Origin: Paraburkholderia sp. C35
GTDB taxonomy: Bacteria; Pseudomonadota; Gammaproteobacteria; Burkholderiales; Burkholderiaceae
NCBI RefSeq assembly: GCF_003121405.1
Contig: NZ_QBUY01000071.1
Coordinates: 1 to 44,973, forward strand
Length of the DNA: 44,973 bases
Reading direction: 5' to 3'
Positions 44,808-44,973 of this stretch are shown here, one piece after another. A model generated the notes under the pieces. That model saw only the letters and a list, made by a program, of their open reading frames with translations. It was not told where the DNA came from and searched no databases. Numbering within the stretch: position 1 is the stretch's first letter; the number at the start of each line of letters is the position of its first letter. A program made the position numbers and the translations under genes.

Positions 44808-44836
44808 ACTATAGCGGCATTGTTGCAATCATGCAA
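44808..44836 (-). promoter_or_regulatory. sigma70-type promoter for leuA and its leader frame
   Basis: On the - strand TTGCAT (44831-44836, 4/6) and TATAGT (44808-44813, 5/6) are 17 bases apart. The start is predicted seven bases after the -10, at or next to the ATG of the Leu-rich frame, giving a leader of about 200 bases before leuA. Confidence 0.68.
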
Positions 44837-44899
44837 TTGCGGGGGCTGTTGGTTGGGTTTTTGATGGCATCCGCTCTTTGTTAGTGGTCTGCCTGGGTT

Positions 44900-44973
44900 G
44901 CCCCTGTGCGGGGCGGCACCTACTTTTCTTTGCCGCCGCAAAGAAAAGTAGGCAAAAGAAAGCGGGCTAACAC
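44900..44973. repeat. dispersed palindromic repeat element, cut by the window end
   Basis: A small hairpin GCCCC/GGGGC (44900-44914) is followed by a perfect 15-base inverted repeat with a four-base loop (arms 44919-44933 and 44938-44952), containing ACTTTTCTTTG/CAAAGAAAAGT. From memory this AT-rich, GC-flanked element recurs in intergenic regions of Burkholderia/Paraburkholderia genomes. It does not code. Its T/A-rich arms differ sharply from the GC-rich surroundings. It continues past the window. Confidence 0.75.

Noticed and set aside
44625..44828. A 67-codon frame in another phase upstream of leuA
   Set aside because: Its ATG lies upstream of the predicted transcription start and it has no Shine-Dalgarno; the CTA-rich frame in a different phase explains the region better.

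Overview
The window looks like a stretch of the main chromosome of a Burkholderia/Paraburkholderia-type betaproteobacterium. The coding sequence is GC-rich with strong G/C third-position bias. Gene order tpiA-secG-tRNA-Leu-nuoA..N-DUF2818-NUDIX, and the presence of DUF2863 and DUF1178 families, are typical of that group. Almost every base is explained by ordinary genes. I see no phage, insertion sequence, CRISPR array or large foreign island.

Layout. 1-10.1 kb: unrelated single genes, namely an AI-2E-type membrane protein, a DUF2863 protein, an orphan REC-LuxR regulator, a CbiM-like membrane protein, a small secreted protein, a bacterial cytosolic carboxypeptidase, yaaA, a PIN-domain protein, a methionine-type aminotransferase and a GST. 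10.2-18.9 kb: two convergent acyl-CoA gene clusters. The + cluster (hydroxyacyl-CoA dehydrogenase, enoyl-CoA hydratase, APH-type kinase, acyl-CoA dehydrogenase) resembles split ACAD10/ACAD11 or LvaA/LvaC and may degrade 4-hydroxy acids. The - cluster (DUF1178, two acyl-CoA dehydrogenases, two MaoC hydratases) looks like a heteromeric dehydrogenase plus hydratase set. 19.1-35.1 kb: a complete 14-subunit NADH:quinone oxidoreductase (complex I) operon on the - strand, followed by DUF2818 and a NUDIX hydrolase. 35.3-36.9 kb: tRNA-Leu(GAG), secG and tpiA. 36.9-40.9 kb: a quinone oxidoreductase, pnp and rpsO. 41-44.6 kb: an orphan periplasmic binding protein, a small lipoprotein and leuA. The window ends inside a dispersed palindromic repeat.

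The most interesting signals are small regulatory structures rather than new protein systems. (1) Upstream of leuA is a strong promoter whose predicted start point falls on the ATG of a 27-codon open frame with eight Leu codons, four of them the rare CTA. It is followed by alternative hairpins, so it is a candidate leucine attenuator with a leaderless leader peptide. (2) A perfect 14-bp stem between DUF1178 and the large acyl-CoA dehydrogenase buries the latter's Shine-Dalgarno sequence. (3) A 12-bp palindrome overlaps a good promoter in front of that - cluster. (4) A long nested stem-loop lies in the pnp leader. (5) Several nuo spacers hold hairpins. (6) NuoL carries a ten-histidine loop. No database search was possible, so all names rest on recognised motifs and gene order.
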